Origin: Claveliimonas sp034178805
GTDB lineage: Bacteria; Bacillota; Clostridia; Lachnospirales; Lachnospiraceae
Direction: 5' to 3'
DNA length: 64,000 bases
Assembly (NCBI RefSeq): GCF_050314255.1
Contig: NZ_JBNPMZ010000014.1
Coordinates: forward strand, 21,925-85,924
Positions 1-7,953 of the stretch are shown here, piece by piece. The position numbers and the translations under genes are program-made. The notes beneath the pieces are model-generated. The model made no database searches. It was not told where the DNA came from and saw nothing but the letters and a program-made list of their open reading frames with translations. Position 1 is the first letter of the stretch. The number at the start of each line of letters is the position of its first letter.

Positions 1-1574
1 TGGATAAAAAATCAGCACTTATTCAGGATATGAGTGCTGCCAATGCAGAAATCGAACGTATCAAAGCCTGGGGTGACTTTGTACCGGGCGAATTAAAACA
101 ATTAAAAAAAGCAGGGTATGATCTTCATTTTTACCGTTTAGGCAAGAATGAGTATACGATGGCGGTGCAGGATCCGGATATCAGGATGGTCCGCCTCGCA
201 TCTGTAGACAAGATGGATACCGTTGCTGTAATAGGAACCTTGCCGGCAACCATTCCGGCAGCCGAGTTCTCCATCCCGGAGAAGGGTATAGGAGAACTGA
301 CAAAAGAGATGGAAAACGCTCAGAAGGAAATTACCGAGTGTGAAGAAGTGCTCAAAAAGGCTGCTGTATATGATTCCAGTTTCCAGGTTCAGATGCTCAA
401 AGCTCAGAATGCGGAGAATTATTCTTCGGCAAGCGAAACTGCAGAAAATGATGAGGATTTCGTCTGGATTTCAGGATATCTGCCTGAGGCAGATATGGAT
501 AAATTTAAAGCTGCAGCCAAAGAGAATAAATGGGCATGGGCGCAGGAGGATGTATCAGAGGAAGATTCACAGATTCCGACAAAAGTGAAATACGGAAAGG
601 TGTCGGGATTGATCAAACCGGTATTTGATATCCTGGGAATCCTTCCCGGATACAGAGAATCAGATATTTCCCTTTGGTTCTTCCTGTTTTTCACACTGTT
701 CTTTGCAATGATTATCGGTGATGCCGGATACGGAGTGCTTATCCTGGCCGGAACTATTGCATATGCAGCGAAATCAAAGAAATTTGATAATGTAGTTTAT
801 TTGCTATTTGTACTTTCAGTTGCGACAATTATATGGGGAGCCATTACGGGTACCTGGTTCGGTATGGAAAAGGCTATGGATGTTCCAATCCTGAGAGCAA
901 TGGTTCTTCCTGAGTTTGCCAACTATCCGGAGTATTTTGGTGTTACAGCCCTCGAGCAGCAGAACGCTATCATGAAGTTCTCCTTCTCCATCGGGGCAAT
1001 TCAGATGGCACTCGGAAGTCTGATTTCTATTAAGAAGAAGATTGGTGAGAAGAACCTGAGCTGGGTAGCAGATCTGGGATGGCTTGTGGCAATTGTTGCA
1101 ATGTATTTGTTATCACTTTATCTGGTAATCGGAGAGAAGATTAATATTAAGCCGGTATTTGCACTCATTGGTGTTGCATTTGTCATGGTAGTACTCTTCG
1201 GAGGAATGGCACCGGACCGCACCATTGCACAGGGAATCAAAGCAGGCCTGGCGGATTCGTTTACCGTATTCTTAAATACGATCAGCTGCTTTGGTAACGT
1301 AATGAGTTATATCCGTCTGTTTGCGGTAGGTATGGCAGGTCTTGCTATTTCCCAGAGCTTTAACGGAATCGCAGCAGGTTTCAAAGGACCGCTTATGATC
1401 CTTGGTGTGGTGGTCGTATTGATCGGACATGGACTTAATATTATCATGTGTTTCCTTTCAGTCGTAGTACATGGCGTCAGACTGAACGTTCTGGAGTTCT
1501 CAGGGCAGGCTGGTCTGGAGTGGACAGGAATAGCATATGAACCATTTAAAGTAAACGATAAGATAAAAAAATAG
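1..1574 (+). CDS. ntpI: V-type ATP synthase subunit I, 5' end outside the window
   Basis: This is the membrane stator subunit (a-type) of a V/A-type ATPase, which with the K ring moves H+ or Na+ through the membrane sector. The frame is open to the first base, so the gene starts upstream; about 523 residues are visible and the family is usually near 650. A soluble, charged N-terminal part is followed from about residue 215 by several hydrophobic helices, including one with the segment SCFGNVMSYIRLFAVGMAG, where the conserved Arg of this subunit lies. The subunit K gene follows 21 bp later, as in Ntp operons. The call is firm; coupling ion not determined. Confidence 0.95.
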   Translation, partial: DKKSALIQDMSAANAEIERIKAWGDFVPGELKQLKKAGYDLHFYRLGKNEYTMAVQDPDIRMVRLASVDKMDTVAVIGTLPATIPAAEFSIPEKGIGELTKEMENAQKEITECEEVLKKAAVYDSSFQVQMLKAQNAENYSSASETAENDEDFVWISGYLPEADMDKFKAAAKENKWAWAQEDVSEEDSQIPTKVKYGKVSGLIKPVFDILGILPGYRESDISLWFFLFFTLFFAMIIGDAGYGVLILAGTIAYAAKSKKFDNVVYLLFVLSVATIIWGAITGTWFGMEKAMDVPILRAMVLPEFANYPEYFGVTALEQQNAIMKFSFSIGAIQMALGSLISIKKKIGEKNLSWVADLGWLVAIVAMYLLSLYLVIGEKINIKPVFALIGVAFVMVVLFGGMAPDRTIAQGIKAGLADSFTVFLNTISCFGNVMSYIRLFAVGMAGLAISQSFNGIAAGFKGPLMILGVVVVLIGHGLNIIMCFLSVVVHGVRLNVLEFSGQAGLEWTGIAYEPFKVNDKIKK

Positions 1575-1595
1575 TATTTATAAAGGAGAATGATT

Positions 1596-2030
1596 ATGAA
1601 TTTAGCATTTGTTGGAATGGCAGCTGCACTTGGTTTGTCCGCTTCAGGATCAGCGTTTGGTGCAGGATTTGCCGGAATGGCATCAGTTGGAGCATGGAAA
1701 AAATGTTATGCAAGCGGAAAACCAGCACCGTTCATTATGATCGCGTTCTCTGGTGCGCCTCTTACACAGACAATTTATGGATTCCTTCTTATGAACTTTA
1801 TTAAGTCTGCAATGGCAGGCGGTGGAGATCCGGGTCTTGCACTTGGTGTTGGTATCTTCGGAGGTCTTGCAATCGGTCTTTCCGGATTGTTCCAGGGTAA
1901 ATGTGCTGCAGCAGCTGCAGACGCATTGGGAGCAACGGGAAAAGGTACGGCAAACTACTTTATCGTAGTAGGTATCGTAGAGACAGTAGCGCTCTTCACA
2001 TTGGTATTTAGTTTGTTACTTTTAGGCTAA
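1596..2030 (+). CDS. ntpK: V-type ATP synthase subunit K (rotor ring proteolipid)
   Basis: Subunit K forms the membrane rotor ring. The 144-residue protein has four hydrophobic helices arranged as two related Gly/Ala-rich hairpins (duplicated c-subunit fold), with one buried carboxylate near the C-terminus in VGIVETVALF, the expected ion-binding Glu. There are two ATGs; the first at 1590 sits one base from the AGGAG at 1584-1588, whereas ATG 1596 has 7-base spacing, so 1596 is chosen. A strong terminator follows directly, so this is the last gene of the transcript in this arrangement, which is unusual because catalytic subunits commonly follow K; they may be upstream or elsewhere. Confidence 0.93.
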   Translation: MNLAFVGMAAALGLSASGSAFGAGFAGMASVGAWKKCYASGKPAPFIMIAFSGAPLTQTIYGFLLMNFIKSAMAGGGDPGLALGVGIFGGLAIGLSGLFQGKCAAAAADALGATGKGTANYFIVVGIVETVALFTLVFSLLLLG

Positions 2031-2045
2031 GAATGAATTTGAAAA

Positions 2046-2088
2046 ATATCCGGTTATAGTTTGAAACTATAACCGGATATTTTTTTTG
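2046..2088 (+). terminator. Rho-independent terminator after ntpK
   Basis: A perfect inverted repeat with arms ATATCCGGTTATAGTTT around a single G (stem of about 15 bp once the loop is allowed) is followed by an eight-T run. It separates the V-ATPase operon from metY. Confidence 0.93.
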
Positions 2089-2175
2089 TGTATTGGACAT
2101 ATTAAACCTATCGTGTTAGTATGGATTCAGAAATTAAAAAACAAACATAAAATAAATAGATCGGAGGACATAGAA

Positions 2176-3480
2176 ATGGCAAATATTAAGGATTCTAAAA
2201 ACTGGGGTTTTGAAACAAGACAGTTACATATTGGACAGGAGAATGCAGATCCGGCAACAGATGCAAGAGCGGTTCCGATTTACGCAACATCATCTTATGT
2301 GTTCCATAATTCACAGCATGCAGCTGACCGCTTCGGACTTCGTGATGCAGGAAATATTTACGGAAGACTGACAAATCCGACAGAGGATGTTTTTGAACAG
2401 CGTATCGCTTCTCTGGAGGGCGGCGTGGCAGCATTGGCGGTAGCATCCGGGGCAGCAGCAATTGACTATACCATTCAGGCGCTGGCAAAAGCGGGCGAGC
2501 ACATCGTTGCTTCCAAGACAATTTACGGTGGAACCTATAACTTATTAGCACATACATTACCATTAACCAATGGAATTACAACAACATTTGTTGATCCTGA
2601 GGTGGAAGGTTCTTTTGAAGCAGCAATCCAGGAAAATACAAAAGCTCTCTATGTTGAGACTCTTGGAAACCCGAATTCCAATCTGGTGGATCTGGAAGAA
2701 CTGGCAAAAATTGCGCACAAGCATAACATTCCATTGGTGGTGGATTCCACATTTGCAACTCCGTTCCTGATCCGTCCAATTGAGTACGGCGCAGATATCG
2801 TGGTTCATTCCGCAACAAAGTTTATTGGAGGACACGGTACAGCAATTGGTGGAGTGATCATCGACAGCGGTAATTTCGACTGGAAGGCATCCGGTAAATA
2901 TCCATGGGTCTCAGAAGCAAATCCAAGCTATCACGGTGTTGCATTTACCGATGCGGCAGGACCGGCAGCTTTTGTAACCTATATCCGTGCGGTCATCCTG
3001 CGTGATACCGGAGCAACCCTTTCACCATTCCATGCATTCCTGTTCCTGCAGGGACTGGAAACACTTTCTCTCCGTGTAGAGCGTCATGTGAGCAACGCGC
3101 TGAAGATCGTGGATTACCTGTCGAATCATCCGCAGGTAGAGGCTGTACACCATCCGTCACTGGAAAGTGAACCAAGCCATGAATTATATAAGAAGTATCT
3201 GCCAAATGGAGGAGGTTCTATCTTTACATTTGAGATTAAGGGAGATGCGAAGACTGCACAGGACTTCATTGACAATCTTGCTATCTTCTCATTGCTGGCA
3301 AATGTAGCGGATGTGAAGTCACTTGTCATCCATCCGGCAACTACCACACACAGCCAGTGTACAGAAGAAGAACTCCTGGATCAGGGAATCAAACCGAATA
3401 CGATTCGTCTTTCTATCGGTATTGAGAAAGTAGAAGACCTGATTGCAGCACTGGATACAGCATTTGAGGCTGTAAAATAG
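2176..3480 (+). CDS. metY: O-acetylhomoserine sulfhydrylase (aminocarboxypropyltransferase)
   Basis: PLP-dependent Cys/Met-metabolism enzyme that makes homocysteine (or methionine from methanethiol) from O-acetylhomoserine and sulfide in the cytoplasm. The 434-residue length matches the family. Seen: the N-terminal block FETRQLHIGQ, the YGRLTNPT motif, PLP-lysine segment HSATKFIGGHGTAIGG, and the C-terminal SIGIEKVEDL. The open frame extends upstream to 2086, but that part overlaps the ntpK terminator; ATG 2176 has TCGGAGGA ten bases ahead and starts the conserved protein. It stands between the terminator and an HD-domain gene 9 bp downstream, probably co-transcribed. Confidence 0.95.
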   Translation: MANIKDSKNWGFETRQLHIGQENADPATDARAVPIYATSSYVFHNSQHAADRFGLRDAGNIYGRLTNPTEDVFEQRIASLEGGVAALAVASGAAAIDYTIQALAKAGEHIVASKTIYGGTYNLLAHTLPLTNGITTTFVDPEVEGSFEAAIQENTKALYVETLGNPNSNLVDLEELAKIAHKHNIPLVVDSTFATPFLIRPIEYGADIVVHSATKFIGGHGTAIGGVIIDSGNFDWKASGKYPWVSEANPSYHGVAFTDAAGPAAFVTYIRAVILRDTGATLSPFHAFLFLQGLETLSLRVERHVSNALKIVDYLSNHPQVEAVHHPSLESEPSHELYKKYLPNGGGSIFTFEIKGDAKTAQDFIDNLAIFSLLANVADVKSLVIHPATTTHSQCTEEELLDQGIKPNTIRLSIGIEKVEDLIAALDTAFEAVK

Positions 3481-3489
3481 GGGACGATT

Positions 3490-4083
3490 ATGGACAATTA
3501 TATATCCAGAGAAGACGCATTTGAACTTTTGAAAAAGTATAATCAGGACAGATTCCATCTTCAGCATGCGCTGACAGTAGAAGGTGTTATGAAATGGTAT
3601 GCCACAGAGCTTGGTTACCAGGACGACGCCGAATATTGGGGAATTGTAGGCCTGCTTCACGATATTGATTTTGAACAGTATCCTGAGCAGCACTGTATCA
3701 AGGCGCTGGAGCTTTTAAGGGAAGCGGGAGTTGGTGAGGATATCATCCATGCGGTGTGCAGTCACGGCTATGATCTTACCGTGGATGTGAAGCCGGAGCA
3801 CGAGATGGAGAAAGTGCTTTACGCGGTGGATGAACTGACGGGACTGATTGGAGCCGTAGCTCTGATGCGTCCGTCAAAGAGCGTGCAGGACATGGAGGTA
3901 AAATCCGTAAAGAAAAAATACAAGAGTGCGAATTTTGCTGCCGGCTGCTCCAGAGAAGTCATCCAGAAGGGAGCCGATATGCTGGGATGGGAGCTTGGTG
4001 ATCTGATCCAGAAGACGATATATGCCATGCGATCCTGCGAGACAGAGATTCAGGAGGCGATGGATAGAATTTATTCTACATAA
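3490..4083 (+). CDS. HD-domain protein (putative phosphohydrolase)
   Basis: A 197-residue cytoplasmic protein with an HD metal-dependent phosphohydrolase fold: His in LQHALTVEG, the HD pair in LLHDIDFEQYPEQH, a further His in VCSHGYD, and Asp in YAVDELTGL. Such short HD proteins are common in Clostridia and the substrate is not known. It follows metY by 9 bp with no visible terminator, so it is probably its operon partner. No terminator is seen after the stop; transcripts could run into the 52-bp dyad array. Fold assignment is good, function is open. Confidence 0.85.
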   Translation: MDNYISREDAFELLKKYNQDRFHLQHALTVEGVMKWYATELGYQDDAEYWGIVGLLHDIDFEQYPEQHCIKALELLREAGVGEDIIHAVCSHGYDLTVDVKPEHEMEKVLYAVDELTGLIGAVALMRPSKSVQDMEVKSVKKKYKSANFAAGCSREVIQKGADMLGWELGDLIQKTIYAMRSCETEIQEAMDRIYST

Positions 4084-4121
4084 AGTGTAGAAACATGAAC
4101 AACGAAAGTGAAATCCAGGAA

Positions 4122-4434
4122 TTGCCATTTGTTATGGTTCTTGGCCAATCCAATGGCACAAAATACCTGAATTTTACCATTCGTTTTATCAATCACCTAT
4201 TCCAATGGTACAAAATACATGGGGTTTGCCATCCAATTTACTTCTTGGGCTAATTGATGGCAAAAAATAATCAAGTATTACCATCTGTTTTGTTAATTCG
4301 CCAATCTAATGGTAAAAAATACTTTAAAATTGCCATCAATTCTGATTATCATCTAATTTGATGGTAAAAACAAGTTTGTAAATGCCTTCGGGAAAGCAAA
4401 TCCGCCTTTTTTAATGGTAAAACGCCTGCTTTTT
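4122..4434. repeat. Six-unit array of diverged dyads with an exact 52-bp period
   Basis: The 400-bp gap between the HD gene and yitT holds six units. Left arms T(G/A)CCAT start at 4123, 4175, 4227, 4279, 4331 and 4383, always 52 bp apart. Each is matched by a right arm ATGG(C/T)A ending 36 bp from the left-arm start in units 1-5 (37 in unit 6). Arms covary: units 1 and 3 have TGCCAT/ATGGCA, units 2 and 4 have TACCAT/ATGGTA. Unit 5 has a G-T pair and unit 6 is degraded. Right arms are followed by an A-rich stretch. There is no coding sense because 52 is not a multiple of three. Function unknown. Confidence 0.85.
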
Positions 4435-4447
4435 GTGAATAGATTAA

Positions 4448-4475
4448 GGGCCGTCTGAATTTAATCAGGTGGCCC
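4448..4475 (-). terminator. Possible weak terminator after yitT
   Basis: GGGCC (4448-4452) pairs with GGCCC (4471-4475), with an inner TCTGA/TCAG pairing. On the minus strand the stem is followed by TTAATCTATT, not a true T run, so this is only a possible terminator for the yitT transcript. Confidence 0.4.
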
Positions 4476-4483
4476 AGGTTATT

Positions 4484-5353
4484 TTACCGGTATTTCTTTT
4501 TCATGGAGAATCCCCGCCCGCTGACTTCGTTAACGCGGCTGACTACAATGAAACTCTCCGGATCAATTGAATGGATGAGTTTTTCAACCTTTGGAAGTTC
4601 GCGCTTGGAAATGATGCTGAGCAGCACCTGTGTCTTATTTCGCAGGTATCCGCTTTCTCCGTCCAGCAGGGTTACACCTCTGTCAATCTGTTCGAGGATT
4701 GCGTTTCGAATCTCATCGGCTTTTTCGCTGATTACCTTTATTTCTGTTCTGGTGGCACCCAGAAGAAGCAGTTTATCCAGCACCATAGTATAGATCATGA
4801 CCAAAACAATGCCATATAGAATATTTTCTGCCGGGCGGAATAGTGCCTGTCCTAACAGGATGATGACATCAAAGGCGTACATACTTCCGGAGACAGGAAT
4901 GCGGAAAACCTTCTGCAGAATTAATGGAGGAATATCCATGCCGCCGGTGGATGCGCCGGAGCGGATTACGATGCCCAAAGCAATTCCAATGCCTAATCCG
5001 GAAAATATGGTGCAAAGCAGAAGATCATCAGTCATGACATAGTCTCCCAAAATTCGATCAAATATCTCCAGAGCCAACGGGTACAGAAATGTACTTGCCA
5101 GGGTCGTGGCTGCAAATTGCTTTCCGAGTACCAGATAACCGGCAATCAGCATGATAATATTGAAAACAAGTACAAATTGTGTGATGGAAATGCCGAAAAA
5201 ATGGTTGATTGTCAGAGCAATTCCGGTTGTACCACCTGTGACGAGTCCGGAAGGAAGTAAGAATAATTTTACCGCCAGGGCGTAGAGAAAGTTACCGGCT
5301 ATCACAGGTATAAAAGATAATAATACTTGAGAAAAACGATACTTTTGATTCAT
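4484..5353 (-). CDS. YitT family membrane protein (DUF161 + DUF2179)
   Basis: A 289-residue protein with about five or six hydrophobic helices in residues 10-200, containing the repeated glycine-rich motifs LLPSGLVTGGTTGIAL and VIRSGASTGGMDIPP typical of the YitT family. A cytoplasmic DUF2179 domain follows in about residues 205-285. Transport function is suspected for the family but not established. Start: ATG with CGGAGG nine bases upstream. It lies 23 bp downstream of the Crp/Fnr gene on the same strand and is probably co-transcribed with it. Confidence 0.9.
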   Translation of the reverse strand: MNQKYRFSQVLLSFIPVIAGNFLYALAVKLFLLPSGLVTGGTTGIALTINHFFGISITQFVLVFNIIMLIAGYLVLGKQFAATTLASTFLYPLALEIFDRILGDYVMTDDLLLCTIFSGLGIGIALGIVIRSGASTGGMDIPPLILQKVFRIPVSGSMYAFDVIILLGQALFRPAENILYGIVLVMIYTMVLDKLLLLGATRTEIKVISEKADEIRNAILEQIDRGVTLLDGESGYLRNKTQVLLSIISKRELPKVEKLIHSIDPESFIVVSRVNEVSGRGFSMKKKYR

Positions 5354-5376
5354 AAAAACCTCCGATTAATCATTTT

Positions 5377-6036
5377 TTATTTTAAGGTAAAGTGATTTTT
5401 TTCGAATAACAATATCCCTTCATCCCGCATTTTGCAAAGCTCATTCGACATGGCGCTCCGGTCAACCGAAAGAAAATCAGCAAGCTGCTGGCGGTTAAAC
5501 GGAATATCAAAAGAAGGACATCCCGCCTTTAGAGATTGTTCTGACAGATAAGACAACAATTTTTCACGGGTTGTCCGCTGGGACATATATTCCAGCTTCT
5601 GTGTAAGCATTTTATTCTTTGAAGCAATGACGGAAAGCAGATTCCGGATAAGCATCCCATGAAAATGGCAGGATGACGGGCACATAGTGAGTATCCGATG
5701 AACATCCAGAAAAAGCACAACGCTCTGCTTTACAGCCACTGCATTATTTAATATCTCATCATTGTCCAGACAGGCATACACTTCTCCGAATATCTCTCCT
5801 TCGGAAATTTCGCTCAGGATGCTTAAGTTTCCCCAAAAATCTTCCTTACAGATATGAATGCATCCTTCCAACAGCAGTGCTACTGTGGTAATGTGTTCTC
5901 CCCTGCGAAAAACATAATCCCCCTTTTGATAGCAGCGGCTGGTTGCCGACAGGCATTTCAACATGGATTCGATTTCCGACTCCGTGATACCATGGAATAA
6001 TCTTGTATGCTCTAACAGTTTTAAATATTTTTTCAT
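5377..6036 (-). CDS. Crp/Fnr family transcriptional regulator
   Basis: A 219-residue regulator with an N-terminal cyclic-nucleotide-binding-type beta-roll (about residues 15-120, with KGDYVFRRGEHITTVALLLEG) and a C-terminal winged helix (about 150-215, with FNRQQLADFLSVDRSAMSNEL). There is no N-terminal cysteine set for an Fnr-type cluster, so the signal is not evident. It is divergent from a ferredoxin-like gene, with an hcp gene nearby. By context this resembles Crp/Fnr regulators of nitrosative or oxidative stress (HcpR-like), which is inference. A 14-bp dyad lies 14 bp upstream of its start. Confidence 0.9.
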   Translation of the reverse strand: MKKYLKLLEHTRLFHGITESEIESMLKCLSATSRCYQKGDYVFRRGEHITTVALLLEGCIHICKEDFWGNLSILSEISEGEIFGEVYACLDNDEILNNAVAVKQSVVLFLDVHRILTMCPSSCHFHGMLIRNLLSVIASKNKMLTQKLEYMSQRTTREKLLSYLSEQSLKAGCPSFDIPFNRQQLADFLSVDRSAMSNELCKMRDEGILLFEKNHFTLK

Positions 6037-6049
6037 AAATCACCTTTTC

Positions 6050-6098
6050 GTTGTAAATACAACAGATTTGTCTTGATTATAATAGTATAATCAGGCCA
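6050..6098 (+). promoter_or_regulatory. Divergent Crp/Fnr-controlled promoter region
   Basis: Two perfect dyads lie in the short divergent gap. The first, GTTGT-AAAT-ACAAC (6050-6063), has the shape of a Crp/Fnr site. The second (6074-6093) has arms TGATTATA/TATAATCA and supplies a TATAAT on each strand. For the + strand, TATAAT at 6086-6091 predicts a start near 6098, placing the first dyad centre (6056.5) at about -41.5, the classical class II activator position. No good -35 box is present, which fits activator dependence. Confidence 0.65.
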
Positions 6099-6120
6099 TA
6101 AAATCAAGGAGGATAAAATA

Positions 6121-6822
6121 GTGATACGAAGAATTATTCAGATTGATAAAGAAAAATGTAATGGATGTGGGGCATGTGCCGATGCCTGTCACGAAGGTGC
6201 GATTGGCATGGTAGATGGGAAAGCACAGCTTCTCCGGGATGATTACTGTGATGGCCTGGGCGACTGTCTCCCGACCTGTCCTACAGGAGCAATTACTTTT
6301 GTGGAACGGGAAGCTGCCGCTTATGATGAAAATGCTGTAAAAGCTGCACAGCAGAAGAAGAAGGAGATTCCCTGCGGGTGTCCTGGCACAATGGCAAAAC
6401 AGATTCAGCGGACACAGGAAGATAGTTCCCCAACTGCTGCTGAGGTTATAAACAGCCAGCTTTCACAATGGCCGGTACAGATAAAACTTGCACCTGTGAC
6501 TGCACCTTATTTCGATGGGGCGAACCTTCTGGTTGCGGCTGACTGTACCGCATATGCATATGGAAACTTTCATAACAGATTTATGAAAAATAAGATTACG
6601 CTCATTGGCTGCCCCAAATTGGACAATGTAGACTATACGGAAAAATTAACTGCGATTATTCGTGAAAATGATATCAAAAGCGTTACTATTGTGCGTATGC
6701 AGGTTCCCTGCTGTGGTGGCCTGGAACATGCTGCCAAAATGGCATTACAGTCCAGCGGTAAATTTATACCATGGAATGTCGTGACCATTAGTACAGATGG
6801 ACGTATTTTATCAGAAATATAA
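6121..6822 (+). CDS. 4Fe-4S dicluster ferredoxin-type protein
   Basis: A 233-residue iron-sulfur protein. Two 4Fe-4S motifs are visible in the first 60 residues: CNGCGACADAC and CDGLGDCLPTCP. A C-terminal domain carries further cysteines, including VPCCGGLEHA. The start is GTG 6121, placed 8 bases after AAGGAGG. Proteins of this type are often found beside hybrid cluster protein in anaerobes and are thought to feed it electrons; that role is inferred here from the neighbours (Crp/Fnr regulator upstream, hcp 1.1 kb downstream). The promoter carries a Crp/Fnr-like dyad at about -41.5. Confidence 0.88.
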   Translation: MIRRIIQIDKEKCNGCGACADACHEGAIGMVDGKAQLLRDDYCDGLGDCLPTCPTGAITFVEREAAAYDENAVKAAQQKKKEIPCGCPGTMAKQIQRTQEDSSPTAAEVINSQLSQWPVQIKLAPVTAPYFDGANLLVAADCTAYAYGNFHNRFMKNKITLIGCPKLDNVDYTEKLTAIIRENDIKSVTIVRMQVPCCGGLEHAAKMALQSSGKFIPWNVVTISTDGRILSEI

Positions 6823-6839
6823 TGAAAAAGGGGCATAAA

Positions 6840-6877
6840 GAGGCTGCCGCATAAAACTGCATTTATGTGGCAGCCTC
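6840..6877. terminator. Bidirectional terminator-like hairpin
   Basis: GAGGCTGCC...GGCAGCCTC, extended inward by CATAAA/TTTATG, lies between the convergent ferredoxin and M42 genes. A CTTTTTC tract follows on the minus strand; the plus side lacks a T run. Confidence 0.65.
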
Positions 6878-6882
6878 GGAAA

Positions 6883-7953
6883 TTAAGCAATATAAACTTT
6901 TAAGAGAGCAAGTGTGTTCTTCACACCGTCTGTATGAGAACGTTCATAGTTGTGAGATGCGTACACGCCCGGTCCGATGAGTCCGTGACGGATATCGTAT
7001 CCGCTCTTGAGCGTTGCTTCTACATCGGAACCGTAATGAGGATAAACATCGATTGCGAAGTCGATGTTATTTGCCTTTGCCGCTGCGACGAGCGCGCTTG
7101 TCACATCGTAGTTGTACGGTCCGCCGGAATCCTTTGCGCAGATAGAAACCTGACGTTCTGTACAGTCGAGATCGGCGCCGACACAGCCCATATCTACAGA
7201 TAGCATTTCTTTAGTATCTTCAGGAATGAAACATCCGCCGTGTCCGACTTCTTCGTATACAGTGAAGAGAAGAGAAACCTTACGGTTTAACTGAAGATTT
7301 TCTTCTTTCACCATCTTGGCAAGCCCGAGAAGGATGGCGGCAGAAAGCTTATCATCCAGGAAGCGGCTCTTGATGTAACCGCTTTTGGTTACAGTCGTCC
7401 GAGGGTCCATTGCAATAATATCTCCGACCTGAATTCCAAGCGCTTTTGTTGCTTCTTTTGTATCTACATTTTCATCCAGGAGAATTTCCATGTTAGATTC
7501 CTTTTGTTCCACTTTTTCATCGGCAACGTGAGCAGAAGGTTCTGTGTTGAGCACAACGCCTGTGTAAATTTTTCCGTCGCGTGTGTGGACTGTGCAGTTT
7601 TCGCCGTCACAGGTTGTCCACTGGTGACCACCGAGTGTTGTCGGGCGGAGACGTCCGTTCTCCTTGATGGAGCGCACCATTGCGCCAAGCGTATCGAGAT
7701 GTGCTGCTAAGAGCAGAGGATTTCCCTCGCCGCCAAGTGTGACATGCACATTTCCTTTGTTGGAATAATATGGCTCGTACCCCATATCAGTCAACACTTT
7801 GTGAACATAAGTGACAACTTCTTTTGTAGTCCCAGGCCACCGGGATAGAGACAAGTCCTGGCAAAGCAGCGGGATTCTTGCTGGGAAGGAGAATAAAAAT
7901 TCAGAAAATCGGCATGCTGTACCATAAGAATAAATGATAAGGATGGTCAGCAT
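6883..7953 (-). CDS. M42 family aminopeptidase, N-terminus abnormal
   Basis: Cytoplasmic dinuclear-metal aminopeptidase. Metal and catalytic motifs are intact: LLAAHLDTLG, FLDDKLSAAI, YEEVGHGG, SVDMGCVGAD and ERSHTDGV. Family-like sequence begins only at about residue 40 (PGTTKEVV). The preceding residues in the open frame are not family-like. The usual Ser-Ile-Pro segment before TG-TKE appears in another frame just upstream (reading LVSIPVA), suggesting a small frameshift near 7830-7850 or a lost 5' end. The open frame runs right up to the hcp start codon and no plausible RBS is seen. It may be a damaged gene. Confidence 0.8.
   Translation of the reverse strand: MLTILIIYSYGTACRFSEFLFSFPARIPLLCQDLSLSRWPGTTKEVVTYVHKVLTDMGYEPYYSNKGNVHVTLGGEGNPLLLAAHLDTLGAMVRSIKENGRLRPTTLGGHQWTTCDGENCTVHTRDGKIYTGVVLNTEPSAHVADEKVEQKESNMEILLDENVDTKEATKALGIQVGDIIAMDPRTTVTKSGYIKSRFLDDKLSAAILLGLAKMVKEENLQLNRKVSLLFTVYEEVGHGGCFIPEDTKEMLSVDMGCVGADLDCTERQVSICAKDSGGPYNYDVTSALVAAAKANNIDFAIDVYPHYGSDVEATLKSGYDIRHGLIGPGVYASHNYERSHTDGVKNTLALLKVYIA

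Noticed and set aside
2086..2175. Extended N-terminus of metY
   Set aside because: It would start within the ntpK terminator and lacks an RBS; conserved sequence begins at 2176.
4122..4434. CRISPR array for the 52-bp periodic region
   Set aside because: The conserved parts are only 6-8-bp arms, the intervening sequence is also related between units, repeats are not identical, and no cas genes are near.
4448..4475. Seventh unit of the dyad array
   Set aside because: The GGGCC/GGCCC hairpin does not match arm sequence or period; treated as a weak terminator.
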